From NCBI GenBank assembly GCA_004369045.1, contig ML213510.1, positions 240,111 through 304,110 on the forward strand: a stretch of 64,000 nt of DNA, given 5' to 3'. The translations under genes and the position numbers were made by a program. The notes beneath the pieces were generated by a model. That model made no database searches, had not been told where the DNA came from, and saw only the letters and a program-made list of their open reading frames with translations. Below, piece by piece: positions 33,914 through 46,569 of the stretch; position 1 is the first letter of the stretch; the number at the start of each line of letters is the position of its first letter. Source of the DNA: Heliocybe sulcata. Lineage: Eukaryota > Basidiomycota > Agaricomycetes > Gloeophyllales > Gloeophyllaceae.

Positions 33914-35250
33914 TCACCACCCAAAAATGAGATCCGAAACCTGCCCCACTAGTCCTTTATTCGGCGAGCCCTGCCCGGGTATCGCAGATGGCAGGCCACC
34001 TAGCGGTCCTGATGAGGGAGGTGCCTTCCTGAAAGCAGACGTCGAGGGAGCAAGTTTTAACGGCGTGCCGACGGACCGGCCAAGGTCGTTCGCATGCGGT
34101 GGAGATGAAGATTCTATCTCCGGCGAGCCCATGTAGCGCGGGTCGGGAGTTTGGAACATGTTCATGCTGCGGACGCCACCCGCGCCTAGAAGGGATTCTG
34201 CGATAACGGGGTCCTATATGGATCCCAGATACTTCAGCGGTTATCCTAGTAGTATGGGTCGAGCGCAGGACTTACAGCCCATTTGACACCGATCATCCAG
34301 CTGCCTGCGATGACCTCGCCGTTCTTCCTAATAGCGCGTAAAGCCTCGGGAGGGTTCTTATACCCGATCTTGAAGCAGTTCATGATTTCTGCATTTTGGT
34401 CGGGTTCTGTTGTCTCGCCTAGCGCTTTGAAGTACTCTACGGAGGCGCCGTAGCGGTCCGGTGGGTAGCCAAAGACGATGATGTAAAGAGGTTCGGTGGA
34501 TGCGCGTGCAGATGGGCGTTGCTTGGGTGTTGAAGGTGGGTCCATGAATTTCTAGAAATGAAGGATTGTTATGAGGATAAGACACATAGGTAAGACGACC
34601 ACTAACCCGGTCGAAATTCATGCGTGTGGCCTTTGGGTCCGGGGCCTCGTTTGGAATATCGATGACGGATTGCATGGGTGGTCCCTCTTCGTCCGGATAC
34701 TTCTTATCTCTGCTCAGTCCGTGTTAAGCGTGAAAACTGCGTCTGAGAATATAACTGACTTCACGCTCCGGAACATAGAATCAGAAATCGAGTTCGGGTC
34801 ATACTCGCGCTGAAGGATGTGGCTCAGCTTGGCTTTCGTAGGGATAACAGGGTAGTCATATTCTCGGGCTTGAGTAGCAGCTTGAATCTGTTCAAGCAGT
34901 GAGATTAAGCTGTCATGAAGGACATGCCAGACTGACTTCTGGCGGTGGTGCGGACTTTGCAACTGAGGTCAGTGGCTGGACCAGCCATAAGGACGGATTG
35001 CTCACCAAGAGGTATCCTGTTTGATATGGAGTTCTACCCTGCAAAAGTCCATCATTCAAGGCGACTCAGAGAGAATTCTGAGACAAACAAGGTTGGCCCA
35101 TGTCGGGCCAGGGAAGTTGGGCGTGTCTTGGGCTCGGGCTGACGCGGTGAATGGTGAATTGTGCGACGAGTATGCGAAACTTGATTTTGAGCGCTCTTGG
35201 CCGTAGTCGGTACTGCGAGACGGTGTATGGCCGTATGACGAAGAATACAT
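33914..35250 (-). CDS. NUP53: nucleoporin Nup53/Nup35 (RRM_Nup35 domain)
   Basis: Exons (minus strand): 35250 to about 35105 (MYSSSYGHTPSRSTDYGQER ... TWANL), a short one encoding GRTPYQTGYLL, then LQSPHHRQKS and further short exons. Next come KKYPDEEGPPMQSVIDIPNE and the RRM (LYIIVFGYPPDRYGASVEYF ... AEIMNCFKIGYKNPPEALRA ... VIAGSWMIGVKW). The C-terminal exon is SMNMFQTPDPRYMGSPEIES ... VGQVSDLIFGW. PYQTGYLL matches the conserved FLPGFLM-type motif near the N-terminus of NUP35. The C-terminal amphipathic QVSDLIFGW fits the membrane-binding helix known for Nup53. Role: inner-ring nuclear pore scaffold contacting the pore membrane and Nup155/Nic96-type partners. The 5' end lies about 200 bp from the divergent POL3 gene. 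The region 34,700-34,940 is ambiguous in its exon structure. Confidence 0.85.
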
Positions 35251-35448
35251 TTAGGAATGGAATGCCTTCGAAGGAAAGTGCAAAGTGTAGGGAATCAAGT
35301 TCAGTTGCCACAAGCACCCTCTAAATTCTCCCACGAATACACGGTGCCAAATATGACCAAACGCGTCTCGCTTAGCCGTTTATTGATCGCGAAACACGCT
35401 TTAGTCGTCGTGTCTGCTATTTCCTTGTCCCTTCCCCTTTATTCAGCA
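35251..35448. promoter_or_regulatory. bidirectional promoter NUP53 / POL3
   Basis: About 198 bp separate the two divergent start codons. The spacer contains ACGCGT at 35361-35366, the MluI cell-cycle box sequence bound by MBF in yeasts, and pyrimidine-rich tracts near 35,420-35,440. Promoter function is inferred from position; no TATA box is evident. Confidence 0.6.
35361..35366. promoter_or_regulatory. MCB-like element ACGCGT upstream of POL3
   Basis: ACGCGT lies 83 bp upstream of the POL3 start codon. The same hexamer recurs at 35535-35540 inside the first POL3 intron. In yeasts this box drives G1/S transcription of replication genes, including POL3-class genes. The hexamer also occurs several times elsewhere in the window, so this single site is weak evidence alone. 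Confidence 0.45.
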
Positions 35449-38400
35449 ATGGCCACGATGACTGCTGTGCCAACAGTCTCTGCAAAGGAGAACCATCCAC
35501 CAACACGGTAAGTGATGAGTGAATCCCGCAAAAAACGCGTCCAACACGTCATTTACAGACGCGACGAGAATATTACGATGGAGCCTGCAACCAAAAGGCG
35601 GAAGTTAGGCCCTTCAGGGTCCTCTTCGTCGCAGCCGGTGCAATCTCAGCCTTCGTTCGCGGACGTGTTGGAAAAGCTTGGAGCACAGTCTGGCGCACAG
35701 ACCGGTGAGTAATCATTACGGCCACCAAGAGCGGCCAACCTAGATGTTCCTTCCAGAGGCTGAGGGCGGCGCTGATGAATGGGCACGACCTGTTTTACCT
35801 CCGCTTAATGATAAGAGGGACGCCATTGGTGAGTATCAGAGGTACCTTTGCCAACAAATGGCTTACCGGAAGCTTGCAGTCTTCCAGCAGATTGATATCG
35901 AGGAATCATACGATTCCAGCAGTAATGGAGTGTCTCTGCGGATGTATGGAGTCACTGAGGTATGGTCGCGTTTGTCTACCATCATCCACTATTCATCCGT
36001 TTCCCTCTCAGGCCGGGCACAGTGTCTTAGCTCATATAACCGACTTTCTCCCCTATTTCTACATTCCTGCTCCTCGAGGTTTCGCGGATGACGATGTCGG
36101 GGCTTTCCATACCTACTTGAACGTGAGTTGCGATTTTCATCTTGCGTTGTGGTGCTTACCTGCTCGTCAGAGTATAGCAGGCGCGGTGCGTTCAGTGCAG
36201 CTGGTTAAGAAGCGCAGCTTGTGGGGTTACAAAGGCGATGACTGGGTTGCATTCGTCAAAATCACCGTCGCAGACCCGAAGAGCCTACCGAAAGTCCGAG
36301 ATAAGTGCATCTCTACTGTTCATTTCGTCCGGAGCCTAATTTGTCCTCCGTCATCACGCGTATTTGAGAGAGCAGAATGCAACTTCAGAGATTTCTTCTC
36401 TGGCCCGGTGTCTACGTACGAAAGTAACATCGCTTACACCCTGCGATTCATGATAGACACCAAGGTGATGACTTTTGCTCACGATGACGACGTCATGCTT
36501 ATCCTCATCTTAGGTTGTCGGCATGAATTGGATTGAAGTTCAGGCTGGGAGATACACCCTGCTGCATGGAGATGACAAACGCTCAAATTGTCAGATCGAA
36601 CTAAGTGTCAGGTGAGGAGATCGTCGATGTTAACTATGAAACAATACTGAAGCGGAATTAAGATATGACAATTTCATCTCTCACGCACCTGACGGGCAGT
36701 GGTCAAAGCTCGCCCCCCTTCGTATCCTCAGCTTCGATATCGAGTGCGCGGGCCGGAAGGGCATCTTCCCTGAGGCGGAGATCGACCCGGTTATCCAGAT
36801 TGCAAACATGGTTACTCGTCAGGGCGAGAGCAAACCTTTCGTTCGGAATGTCTTCACACTGAATACATGTTCGAACATTCTGGGCTCGCAAGTGCTCTCA
36901 TATGATGATGAGGGCAAGATGTTGCAGGCGTGGAGGGATTTCGTGGATACTGTCGATCCAGATGTTGTCATCGGGTATAACAGTGCAAACTTCGATTTGC
37001 CGTACCTGCTTGATAGAGCCAGGATTTTGGGTGCGAAGAGGTTCCCATTCCTGGGCAAGCTCAAGAGTGGGTTCTCGATGCTTCTGATGTTCATCAGAGG
37101 GATGTTAACGGATGAATCCAGACACGAAGACTGTGACGAAGGACACCCACTTTTCATCCAAAGCCTATGGTCAACGTGACTCCAAAGAGACTGCAATGGA
37201 CGGACGTCTACAAATTGATCTCCTGCAATACATGCAACGAGAGCACAAGCTGCGCTCTTACACGCTCAACTCCGTTTGTGCCCAGTTCCTCGGCGAGCAG
37301 AAGGAAGACGTGCACCACTCTGTCATTACAGAGCTGCAGAATGGAACCCCGGAATCGCGCCGGCGTCTGGCGGTATATTGTCTCAAGGACGCGTACCTGC
37401 CCCAGAGACTGCTGGACAAGCTGATGTGTTTCGTCAATCTGACGGAAATGGCGCGTGTCACGGGTGTGCCATTCAACTACCTCTTGTCGAGAGGACAGTC
37501 GATCAAGGTATTGTCGCAACTATTCCGGAGAGCGAATAGTGAAGAGTACGTAGTACCTGCGCTGAAAGGAGAAGGTAAGCACTACGGTAGTTCCACTGGG
37601 GTCTTGCTGAGCCATCTGTTGCAGGCACGGATGATCAGTATGAGGGTGCCACTGTCATTGAGCCAACGAAGGGCTATTATGACGTGCCGATCGCAACACT
37701 CGATTTTAGCTCGCTGTACCCATCCATCATGATGGCGCACAACTTGTGCTACACGACGCTCCTTGACAAACCGACCATCGACAGGCTGCATTTGGTGAAG
37801 GACGTGGATTACGTGCAGACCCCTAACAATGGTCGGTGGATGGATGTTTGTGTCAGATTGGAGTGACTGATATCGTTCCAGACTTCTTCGTCAAGACCAC
37901 GAAACGGAAAGGGCTGCTCCCGAGTATACTGGAGGACCTTATCGCAGCTCGTAAACGAGCCAAGGCAGACTTGAAGAAGGAGACGGATTCATTCAAGCGG
38001 GCCGTACTCGACGGTCGACAGCTCGCATTGAAAGTAAGCAAGTTTTCGCCAAGCCTGTGCCTGGAGATCCTTACATTCATCCTTCAGGTTAGCGCGAACT
38101 CCGTCTACGGGTTCACAGGCGCTACTGTCGGAAAGCTGCCGTGTCTGCCCATCTCGTCTAGTACCACTGCCTATGGTCGACAGATGATTGAGAAGACCAA
38201 GCAAGAGGTCGAAGCGGAGTATTCCATTGCCAACGGTCGTTCGCATGACGCAAAAGTTGTTTATGGTGATACAGACTCTGTCATGGTCAAGTTCGGACCG
38301 TCGGATCTCAAGGAGGTCATGGCTTTAGGTCAGCATCTTTACAACTCCCTTCATCTAGTAGCTGACAACATGCTGTTGGTGAACAGGCAGCGAAGCTGCA

Positions 38401-39869
38401 GACCTCGTGACATCGAAGTTCATCAAGCCCATTAAGCTGGAATTCGAAAAGGTTTATTTTCCATACCTTCTCATTAGCAAGAAGCGCTACGCTGGCCTGT
38501 ATTGGACGAAGCCCGAGAAGTACGACAAGATGGATTCGAAGGGTATCGAGGTGAGCATTCCGAGCTGGCACTGCCCCATATTGGGTGACTTATAAGATTG
38601 GCCTTTCTGTATAGACTGTTCGACGAGACAACTGTCGCCTTGTGTCTACCGTCATAGAGACGTGCCTACACAAGATGCTGATTGACCGGGATGTCAAGGG
38701 CGCTGAGGAGTAAGTGGAAGTGATGCATTCTCAAGTCTGTCGCTCATCCTCCATTCAGGTATGTCAAGCACACTATCTCCGAGTTACTCCAAAACAAGGT
38801 CGACATGTCGCAGTTGGTGATTACGAAGGCGTTAGCCAAGGCAGGTAAGTTATCTTCTATTATGAGACATATTTTCTGTCTGATGTTGTGATAGATTACG
38901 CGGCGAAGCAAGCCCACGTGGAACTTGCTGAACGGATGAAACAACGAGATGCTGGTATGGATACTGAGATTATCTGGGGTAACGCCTTGCTAACACACGT
39001 CCTATCAGGGTCCGCACCTAATCTGGGGGATCGCGTTGCCTACGTGATAGTGAAAGGTATCAAGGGTATGTACCACTGCATGTCTGTGCTTGTGGGTCAT
39101 TTTTGATCCCATCGTAGGAGCTGCTGCGTATGAGAAGTCCGAAGATCCCCTATACGTGCTGGAAAATAACATTCCGATTGATACGAAGTACTACTTGGAG
39201 AACCAGCTATCGAAGCCCCTAATGCGTATCTTCGAGCCAATCCTGGGCGAAAAAGCATCGTCTCTGCGTGAGTCCAAAGTTATTGAAGCCTGCTCAGTCC
39301 TGCTGACAGCTTCCTGTCAATGAAAGTATCGGGAGGGCACACAAGATCTATACAGATCGCTACGCCAACAATTGGTGGCTTGATGAAGTTTGCCGTGAAG
39401 ACCGTCACATGTCTGGGCTGTAAGACGCCATTGCGATCCAATAATAGCGTTAAGGGTTCGTTTCGACCTGCAACATCTCACGGAGTCTCCTGACCTCAGT
39501 CATAGGTGGTGCCGTGTGCAAGAACTGCAAACCAAGGTTGGGAGAATTGTATCAAAAGCAGGTAAGGTAGCCAATATCCCAAAATCACGAACCTCCGCTG
39601 ATGAACGAAATCAGGTTACCAGCACCTCTGAATTGCAAGTTCGGTTCTCGCGGTTGTGGACGCAGTGCCAGCGTTGTCAAGGGTCTTTGCATCAGGTGGG
39701 TTTACGTGATTCCATCGGCCTCAAAAGATCCACGACTGAATGTTGCAATTACCAGGATGTCTTGTGTACTAGCAAAGATTGTCCGATATTCTACATGCGG
39801 AAAAAGGCGCAGAAAGACGTCGAAGACGCGGAGGGCGTGCTGGACCGTTTCCACGCAGAGGAGTGGTGA
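35449..39869 (+). CDS. POL3: DNA polymerase delta catalytic subunit
   Basis: The start [20 protein letters not shown] joins through a 51-nt intron (35508-35558) to [20 protein letters not shown], a nuclear-localisation-like stretch. The B-family motifs are in order. Exo I is [15 protein letters not shown], Exo II is [15 protein letters not shown] and Exo III is [15 protein letters not shown]. Motif A is [18 protein letters not shown], motif B region is [15 protein letters not shown] and motif C is [13 protein letters not shown]. The KKRYAGLYW motif is also present. The C-terminal CysA (CLGCKTPL ... CKNCKP) and CysB ([10 protein letters not shown] ... [10 protein letters not shown]) zinc/iron-sulfur sites precede FHAEEW. 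Length is about 1,080 aa, as usual. Role: lagging-strand replication and repair, holoenzyme with the B, C and D subunits and PCNA. All three exonuclease acidic motifs are intact, so proofreading is expected. Confidence 0.97.
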
Positions 39870-41428
39870 TGATCTGGCATTTCTTGTTTTAGTTAATTTA
39901 TTAAGGGAGTGTAGGGCTGCATGTATTGGATTTTGGATAGCATAATAATGGTCGCTTTTGTGGCGATGATGTACGGCGCGGCGGGGACCCGCCCGGGCCG
40001 AGAACGACTCTGCCACTCGCAGCCACTGCAGTTGATTCGAATATATTCAGGCCTTGAGCTTGATCTGCTTCGTTGCGTAAATCTGAGCAAACGTCTAGCT
40101 AAGATGATACAATTCTATGCAGTCGCTGCCCGAGATCGCCTGTTCGTCTGGATGGAGCCTATCTGGGGCTGACTTATAGGCATTTCCGTCACCAACGTAT
40201 AATTATTCACGACTGTCTGCGCTTAATTGAAAGAGCGCCTTTCACCGTCCGCCCTCACCAACGCAGCAGTGAAAGCTCAGCGAGAGTAATTATAAGACGG
40301 ATCACCATGACACAGCACGACAGATGATCTCGGTATCGCGCCCCGGAAAGTTGAGCCTCGAGGCTTCAGAAAGCTTAACGTACTCCATATGATTCCTCTG
40401 GTCAGTCCTACTCCGTATGCCGCCATTATCAGCTATGACCTAACCCTCAACTCCGCAGCAACAAGCTCTATCGGGAAGCCGTATCCAACCTAGTATCATT
40501 CTGTCCGAGGGCACATTGCACATCCTCAGTCCTGTGGACATGTCGGCTCAGGAGGGTCGTAAACACATTTGATTTGGTACGTTCTCTCACGCCGCGCTCC
40601 ACTCATGGAAACATTGACATTCAGCCGTTTCAAGCGTACGAAAGGTAGACTCTCAACCTGACAGTCGAGCTGGCCTTCTGTGGTCAATGGCCGAGGTTAC
40701 ACCTCGCAGGTGGAGCAGCGCAAAATTATCTTGAATGTTCACATCAATTACGAGGGGCCGCCGAGCTAACAAGTACGAGGCGTCGCTCTCCAGTTGGAGT
40801 TTCATTGCTCTCCCGTTCGCATCTCCTCTTGATGGTGGCCGATATCTGATCAGGAGCCCAGCTTCATGGCCCTATCAGGGGCATGTGTCCTCAGCGCGTT
40901 CAACGATCTTATCCTTATTGAGCCGGACCCTGTCAGCTTAAATTCCACACAAACTCTAAGTCGCTCATGCTCGCCCCTCTCCAAACCTAGAATCCTTCTT
41001 CTCTACGCTCCGGAGAAATCGCAACAGTCTGTCCCCCCGAAATCGGTGTTCGTGCTCGCTTCTCAACTTACCACGACCCTTTGTCTGTCTTCTGCTGCCT
41101 CACGTTGTCTCTCTACTTGACCTCTGCCTACCGAAAATAACAAGTCATCCCCGCAAGATCGCATCCGTGCACATGGTCCTCAAGTCTCTCGTGAGTTTCT
41201 CGAGGCGTCTATCTTGTTCCGGTCTGCTTTTATGCGGGCAGCAAGCATCGGATGTTATGGGTCGCCTCAGCAGATGGAACTCGTGGCATCGCAATCGCAT
41301 GGACACATTACGAGCGCCGTGTAGCTGCGAGGAAACCTGACACTATGCCCGTCGCTTAAAAGCCTGCGTCGCATTGACCAGCCAGACGACGGCGTTCCCC
41401 ATTCTCCTCTCCTCAGTCTCCTGCTACA
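39870..41428. other. 1.56-kb region without recognisable gene
   Basis: Neither strand shows an open frame with credible codon structure or a family match. Short open frames at 40735-40941 and 40866-41120 look like chance. The right end should hold the GH16 promoter and leader, with an A/T-rich CTTAAAAG near 41355 and a pyrimidine-rich tract just before the start codon. A non-coding RNA or unrecognised small gene cannot be ruled out. Confidence 0.45.
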
Positions 41429-42952
41429 ATGCAACGTCCAGCATCTGCCGTCGCGTACTGCCTCACCCTTTTCCTACTTGCTCGAACGGCTTCAAGCGCA
41501 ACGTATTCCATTTCTGATACCATCGTCGGCTCGGGCTTTAACAGCGCGTTCTCATATCAAGCTATCTCCGATCCCACTAACGGGAGAGTGTAAGGATAGC
41601 TTGTACCATCGCCATACTTTATCTCTAACTGGAGAATAGAAATTACGTTAACCAAGCTACTGCCCAAGCGGACAATTTAACATATGCCTCGGGCAATACT
41701 TTCATCTTACGGGCTGACCACACGACGACCTTGAGCTCAAGCGGGCCTGGTCGGAATTCTGTGCGGTTGCAGTCCAATGCCCAGTATACGACCCACGTCG
41801 CGGTGTATGTCCCAACCGGGGCTCTTCCTTCTGCATGCATGCCTGACATGTATCCCTTGCTATGGCAGATTCGATATCCGACACATGCCCCAGGGATGCG
41901 GGTAAGTCTGCTTCGCTATCTATACACGGAGACACATGCTAATCTGGTTCATGTACAGGACTTGGCCAGCTGTATGGGAAGTTGGTGCTAACTGGCCGAA
42001 TGAGGTACTTAGTCGCCTTCCTTCGGATGCCACGCGATCTAAACGCACCACTGAAGGGTGAAACCGATATTCTCGAGGGTGTCAATGATCAAGGCCCGGA
42101 TCAGGTTACTCTCCATACCAGCTCCGGTTCGTCCCTTCGCCCACGATAACATAGCACCTGTCTTATCAACGCATTCTATTCTAGATTGCTCCATGCCCAG
42201 CTCGCGCGCCATGATAGGGTACTTAATCTCTGCTGTCCTCGACACCTGCGCTCATGCTAATAACGACTCCGTCCCCAGGACATCTACGGGTAACGACTGT
42301 TCGACAGCTGACACGAATAATGCCGGATGTGGCGTCAGGTCCAATGATGGGAGCAGCTATGGACCGGCATTCAATAATGACGGTGGAGGCTGGTGCGTTT
42401 GTCACACGAACGCACAAATGCACATTTAATAATGAAGCATATCCTCCAATGACGTAGGTATGCCATCGAGCGTACGAGCTCGTCCATCACTGTGTGGTTC
42501 TGGTCGAGGAACAGCGGATCGGTACCGAGTGATGTGAGGAACGGTGCCTCATCGGTGAACACTGGTAACTGGGCAAGTCGCTCCCGTCAGAAAACCAAGC
42601 ACCATGACTGACAATGAACTGGATGGTACAGGGGACTCCCACTGCTTATTTCCCGGATACCGATTGTGATTTCGCATCGCACTTTGGGCCCCATAACATA
42701 ATCATCAATTTGACATTCTGTAAGGTCTTTCACGATCTTCGATAGCACTGTCCTGACTCAAGCGGCACAGGCGGGGACTGGGCCGGCTCGGCCTATAGCG
42801 CTGATGGGTGCCCCGGGACTTGTACAGGTAGGCTACTTCGACTTTCAGTCCCACGTGACTTCAATAATGCTGCTTCAGACTATGTCAATAACAACCCTTC
42901 GGCGTTCGCCAACGCGTACTTTGACTTTGCTGGCATAAGAGTCTACGAATAG
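41429..42952 (+). CDS. secreted GH16 endo-beta-1,3(4)-glucanase (laminarinase-like)
   Basis: The start MQRPASAVAYCLTLFLLART gives a signal peptide, probably cleaved after TASSA. The mature part begins TYSISDTIVGSGFNSAFSYQ. The GH16 core shows NYVNQATAQADNLTYASGNT, TWPAVWEVGANWPNE and the catalytic GETDILEGVND. It continues with ADTNNAGCGVR, YAIERTSSSITVWFWSR, YFPDTDCDFASHFGPHNIII, NLTFCGDWAGSAYS and DFAGIRVYE. The E-x-D-x-x-E active site is complete, with Thr where Ile is common. The protein is about 320 aa in about nine exons (first intron after 41589), normal for the fungal family. Members hydrolyse beta-1,3/1,6- or 1,3/1,4-glucans during cell-wall remodelling or biomass degradation. No GPI signal or extra module is seen. 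Confidence 0.92.
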
Positions 42953-43249
42953 GCGTCTCAGCGTCGACATCACATATTGACCACTCTACGAAATTCACGA
43001 TCACCGTTCATGACACATTTCATGCGATCAGTATATAGACACCATGTAGGATAGTTATACATGGCAGCATTGTTGTACTATCATTTGTATTCTACAGGAC
43101 GGGTATCCTATGTAGCCTTTGCTTTGAATGTCCGAAGACCGAAGCGCGCGTGCCCGTGCGACTTCGACACTAGGCGCAGGAGACTTTTGACTTGCCATAT
43201 CTCAGACACTCATGCTCGAATGCTATAGATCTTGTATAACGACTACCTC
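42953..43249. other. intergenic spacer
   Basis: About 300 bp between the GH16 stop and the PAT1 start, both on the plus strand. No gene is present. It presumably holds the GH16 3' UTR and PAT1 promoter. Confidence 0.5.
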
Positions 43250-46200
43250 ATGTCTTTCTTCGGCTTTGAACAGAACGATCTAGAGAGGGAGAAGCAGCAA
43301 TTTATATCTGGTCAGGTCAAGGAAGATGGCCTTGCGGAATACACATGGGGCGAGGATAGTTACGATGGCCTCGGGGATGCCTTGCAGGAAGGAGGGGATG
43401 ACTTGAATGATGAGACATTCGGAGGCGTCGGAGAAGTTGGTGAGATTGTTGCAGTCTTGTTGTCAAAGACTTTCATGCAGACCACGCTGCAGGCAAGGAC
43501 TTCGATTTCACGAGACAAGTCCTGTCAGATAATGTGCCTGCCGAATTACGGAGAACAACGGCTGTACAGCAGTCTAATGGTTTTCCTCAAGAGCGATCAT
43601 TGTCTCCTCCGCAGAAACAAGCACCATGTACGAATGTCGCTGCGTCAGGTCGTGGAGTATTCATTGAATATGCCGTGATTTATCTCTGCAGCATCCTATA
43701 CCTCGTCTTCTCTGCAGTCACTCTGGGACAGCAAGTCTCCCTTCTCGGTGCTGCCCAGGGGGTTTGCCAGTACCTCTCGCGTTGACGATCATCATGTCCG
43801 AGCGGCAGCTTCCCCGGATTTGCTCTCGCACTCGCAGTCGGCGTATCCTACTTTTTCTCCGTTTGCGGACATGGCTGCACCAGTCACGCACTCCCCAGCT
43901 CTTTCCCAAGAATCCATATTTCCTCGGGCAAGCTCTCAAATGGAAGGTAGGACTCTGCAGGAGATCGAAGCGGAAATGCGAGCAAGCGCTGTACGGTCTC
44001 GTGAAGCGCCTCAGCTGCGACAGCAGCAGCTTCTGCAGGCTCAAGCTAGGACCCCTCCTCCTCGACTGCACCCGCATGCTCAGTCTCCTCGGTTCCACCA
44101 GCTGCAGCAGCATATCCTGATCCAGCAACAACAGCAACAAAAGCAGCAACAGCAGCAATTGCAGGATCTACAGGAGCAGCTTCGCGCAGAGGAATTGGAA
44201 CGGCAGCTCCGTGCTCAGCAAATCAGCCAGTTGCAGCAGCAGCAGCTGCTCCTCCGGCGACAGTCTCCATCCGGACCAACCTTGGCCGAAATACAAGCAG
44301 CGCAGCATCTGGCGCAATTGCAACAGGAGCAGCGTCGACGTCAGCGTTCCCCAGCTGCCGATCAACGATACCACGTGCCCCAGCCGTTGCAAGAGAGCGC
44401 ACAGTTTCTACCGCAGAATATTCAAATGCAGCAGAGACTGCTCGCAGAACTTGCACAGGCCGAGTTCATACGTGAATACGGGACGCCGCAGACTCAAGAG
44501 GAGCAAGAAGCACTTAGAGCTGAAGCTGTGCGCAAGATCATGGAAGCTGAACGTATGGAGGAGAAGCGTAGACGAAAGGCCGCTAAGATAGCGCACATGG
44601 TGCGGCTTTTAGTCGAGCTGAGATGTCAGATCTAACCTGCTCCCAATGCAGTCTCGGTACAATGACCTGATGACCCAGTCAGACAAGGACTTCATCACGA
44701 GAATCCAAGTCTCTCAGCTCGTCACGCAAGACCCGTATCTAGAGGACTGGTATTGTCAGACCTGGAATCAGATCATACGCGCCAAGCAAGGTTTGCAACC
44801 GGAAGAGCAGCGTGTGTTAACCTTTGATTCCGGTGTCGGAGTTGGTCTGGGAATACCAGGTCAGAGGCCTAGCGGACGGAAGTTGAGTGCAGTTCAGCGG
44901 ATGGAAGCACAGGTGGAGCGCATCGTCAACAATGCCCGCCAACGCGAGAAAGAAAAGGGACTGCAATGTAAGTGTGGGTCATACATCTTCTGTGGGCCCA
45001 ATGTGTTGACATCGAACGTCAAGCCCTCAGCAGCCTTCAGGGTGCACTTGGGAAAACAGCCGGCCGAAGCTACAAGGCCGCCCCTCGTCAATTGCTTCAA
45101 GTTGATTCGCCTAGGCCGGCGGCCAATGGAGATCATTCCGAGGATGAATACAAGACCGACTTTGAAGTACATGCCGCAAAAGAAGCTGCGAAACTAAGGA
45201 AGGGTGTGCTGGGCGAGATGCACGATGTGAGTAATGCTCTGCATGCTTACAACGCCGTTTCCTAAGACCACAGGAGGAGCATAACTTTGTCAGGAGGGAC
45301 CCCCTGACTCATCTCGAAGTGCTGGCTATCATAGAACACCTTTACGACTTGGTCTTGCAGCTGGGAGCCATTGAGCGGTACGATCTCTCGGAGGACGTCG
45401 AGGGTGCAAATGAGCGGTTCGTGTTGCCGATCGATTGTGCAGGGGTACTAATGGCAATTTTATTCCTAGGCGAGAACAGCGGAAGAGGCTGGTCGACTCT
45501 CTTTATGAGGGGCTGCGGGCCAACCTTCCGATCGAGACAAGGTGAGTACTCCGCTGATGGCCTGCAGTTCCTGCTATTAAGGGCGCTGCAGCAATCCCCA
45601 TCCGTTCATATCCCTCCTCGGTCCGATGAAAGGAAAAGTGCTCTTCCCCCGCGTTGCGCACGTCCTCGAAGAGGACCAGTTGCTTATTGTCCTGACTTTG
45701 TTGATCACTTGCTTAACTCAACTTGATGTTGTGGCGGGAGCACACCTTCTGGATTCCATGGAAGACACTCCCGAGAGGAGGGACATGGAGCGTCAGACAA
45801 ATGCTTTCCAGCACTACGTTCTGATCGTCAGCGTACTTCATGCTCTTCAGAAGGTGACATTGCGAGAATTGACCGGTATACTGAGGCTATTGCGCGATCA
45901 AGGTCAAATAGTGACAATTGCTCGGACCAAGGTATAATCGGCTCCATAAATCACAAGTACATACTGACTCGTATTCCTTCACTAGCCAGGTCTCGACCTG
46001 CTCTTCTTGCTCCTCTCAAGGGCAGATCTGCTGATACATACGCACACGTACGACCTCGGCGCTGACTCTACTCCACAACTGTCCATGGAAGATGTAGAAG
46101 TTTGGTAAGTCTAAGTAGTATTCTCAGATGGATGCGTGCCCTTATAGTCCATATAGGCAATCCGAGTTTGACCTTATGTTCAGCGCTTTACACCCTCATT

Positions 46201-46496
46201 TGACGGAGTTGTTCCCTTCCGAGCGCATCTTACGAGCCCAAAGCGGAGGGAGCGCGCAGATACCACCGGAGCACATGGACACGGCAGCATGGCAATTCCT
46301 CGCCTCAGTGGGCGCTATGGCATCCCTTCCTCAGCAACAGATGCTTGTCACGGCTTTGCGTGAGAAGGTCTTGGATCTCGTCATCGGCGTAAAGAAAGGC
46401 TGGGTGGCCGACTCGGAAGAAAGGGACATGAAGACGAAGAACGTGAATACTTTCTTGCACGCCCTCAAATTAGATAGTTCTCAGATAGCTGTGTAA
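43250..46496 (+). CDS. PAT1: Pat1 mRNA-decapping and P-body protein
   Basis: The start MSFFGFEQNDLEREKQQFIS is the conserved Pat1 N-terminus (yeast MSFFGLE) that contacts the Dhh1 helicase. Next come an acidic region and a proline-rich stretch with SLQSLWDSKSPFSVL and YPTFSPFADMA. A glutamine-rich region (44,000-44,300; QLQQHILIQQQQQQ) follows, then a basic helix and MTQSDKDFITRIQVSQLVTQ DPY, the conserved mid-domain motif. The C-terminal alpha-alpha superhelix (about 45,270-46,496) has LTHLEVLAIIEHLYDLVLQL, GKVLFPRVAHVLEEDQLLIV and FLHALKLDSSQIAV. Role: bridges the Lsm1-7 ring, Dcp2 and Dhh1 in 5'-3' decay and P-body assembly. It has about nine introns. The 3' end is only 73 bp from the convergent glycosyltransferase gene stop. 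Confidence 0.93.
44020..44260 (+). repeat. CAG/CAA-rich polyglutamine coding tract in PAT1
   Basis: Mixed CAG/CAA codons encode repeated short glutamine runs (IQQQQQQKQQQQQ, then QLQQQQLLL). The interruption of CAG by CAA and other codons suggests an old, stable low-complexity segment. Such tracts promote P-body condensation in yeast Pat1-type proteins. Confidence 0.85.
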
Positions 46497-46569
46497 GCTT
46501 TTGTCTTGTTTCTCATTCTGTACAAGATACGAATATACTACTACGGCACGACGGAAACGTGATATTTTG

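Noticed and set aside
40735-41120. short plus-strand open frames upstream of GH16
   Set aside because: No family resemblance, no splice partners and no consistent codon pattern.
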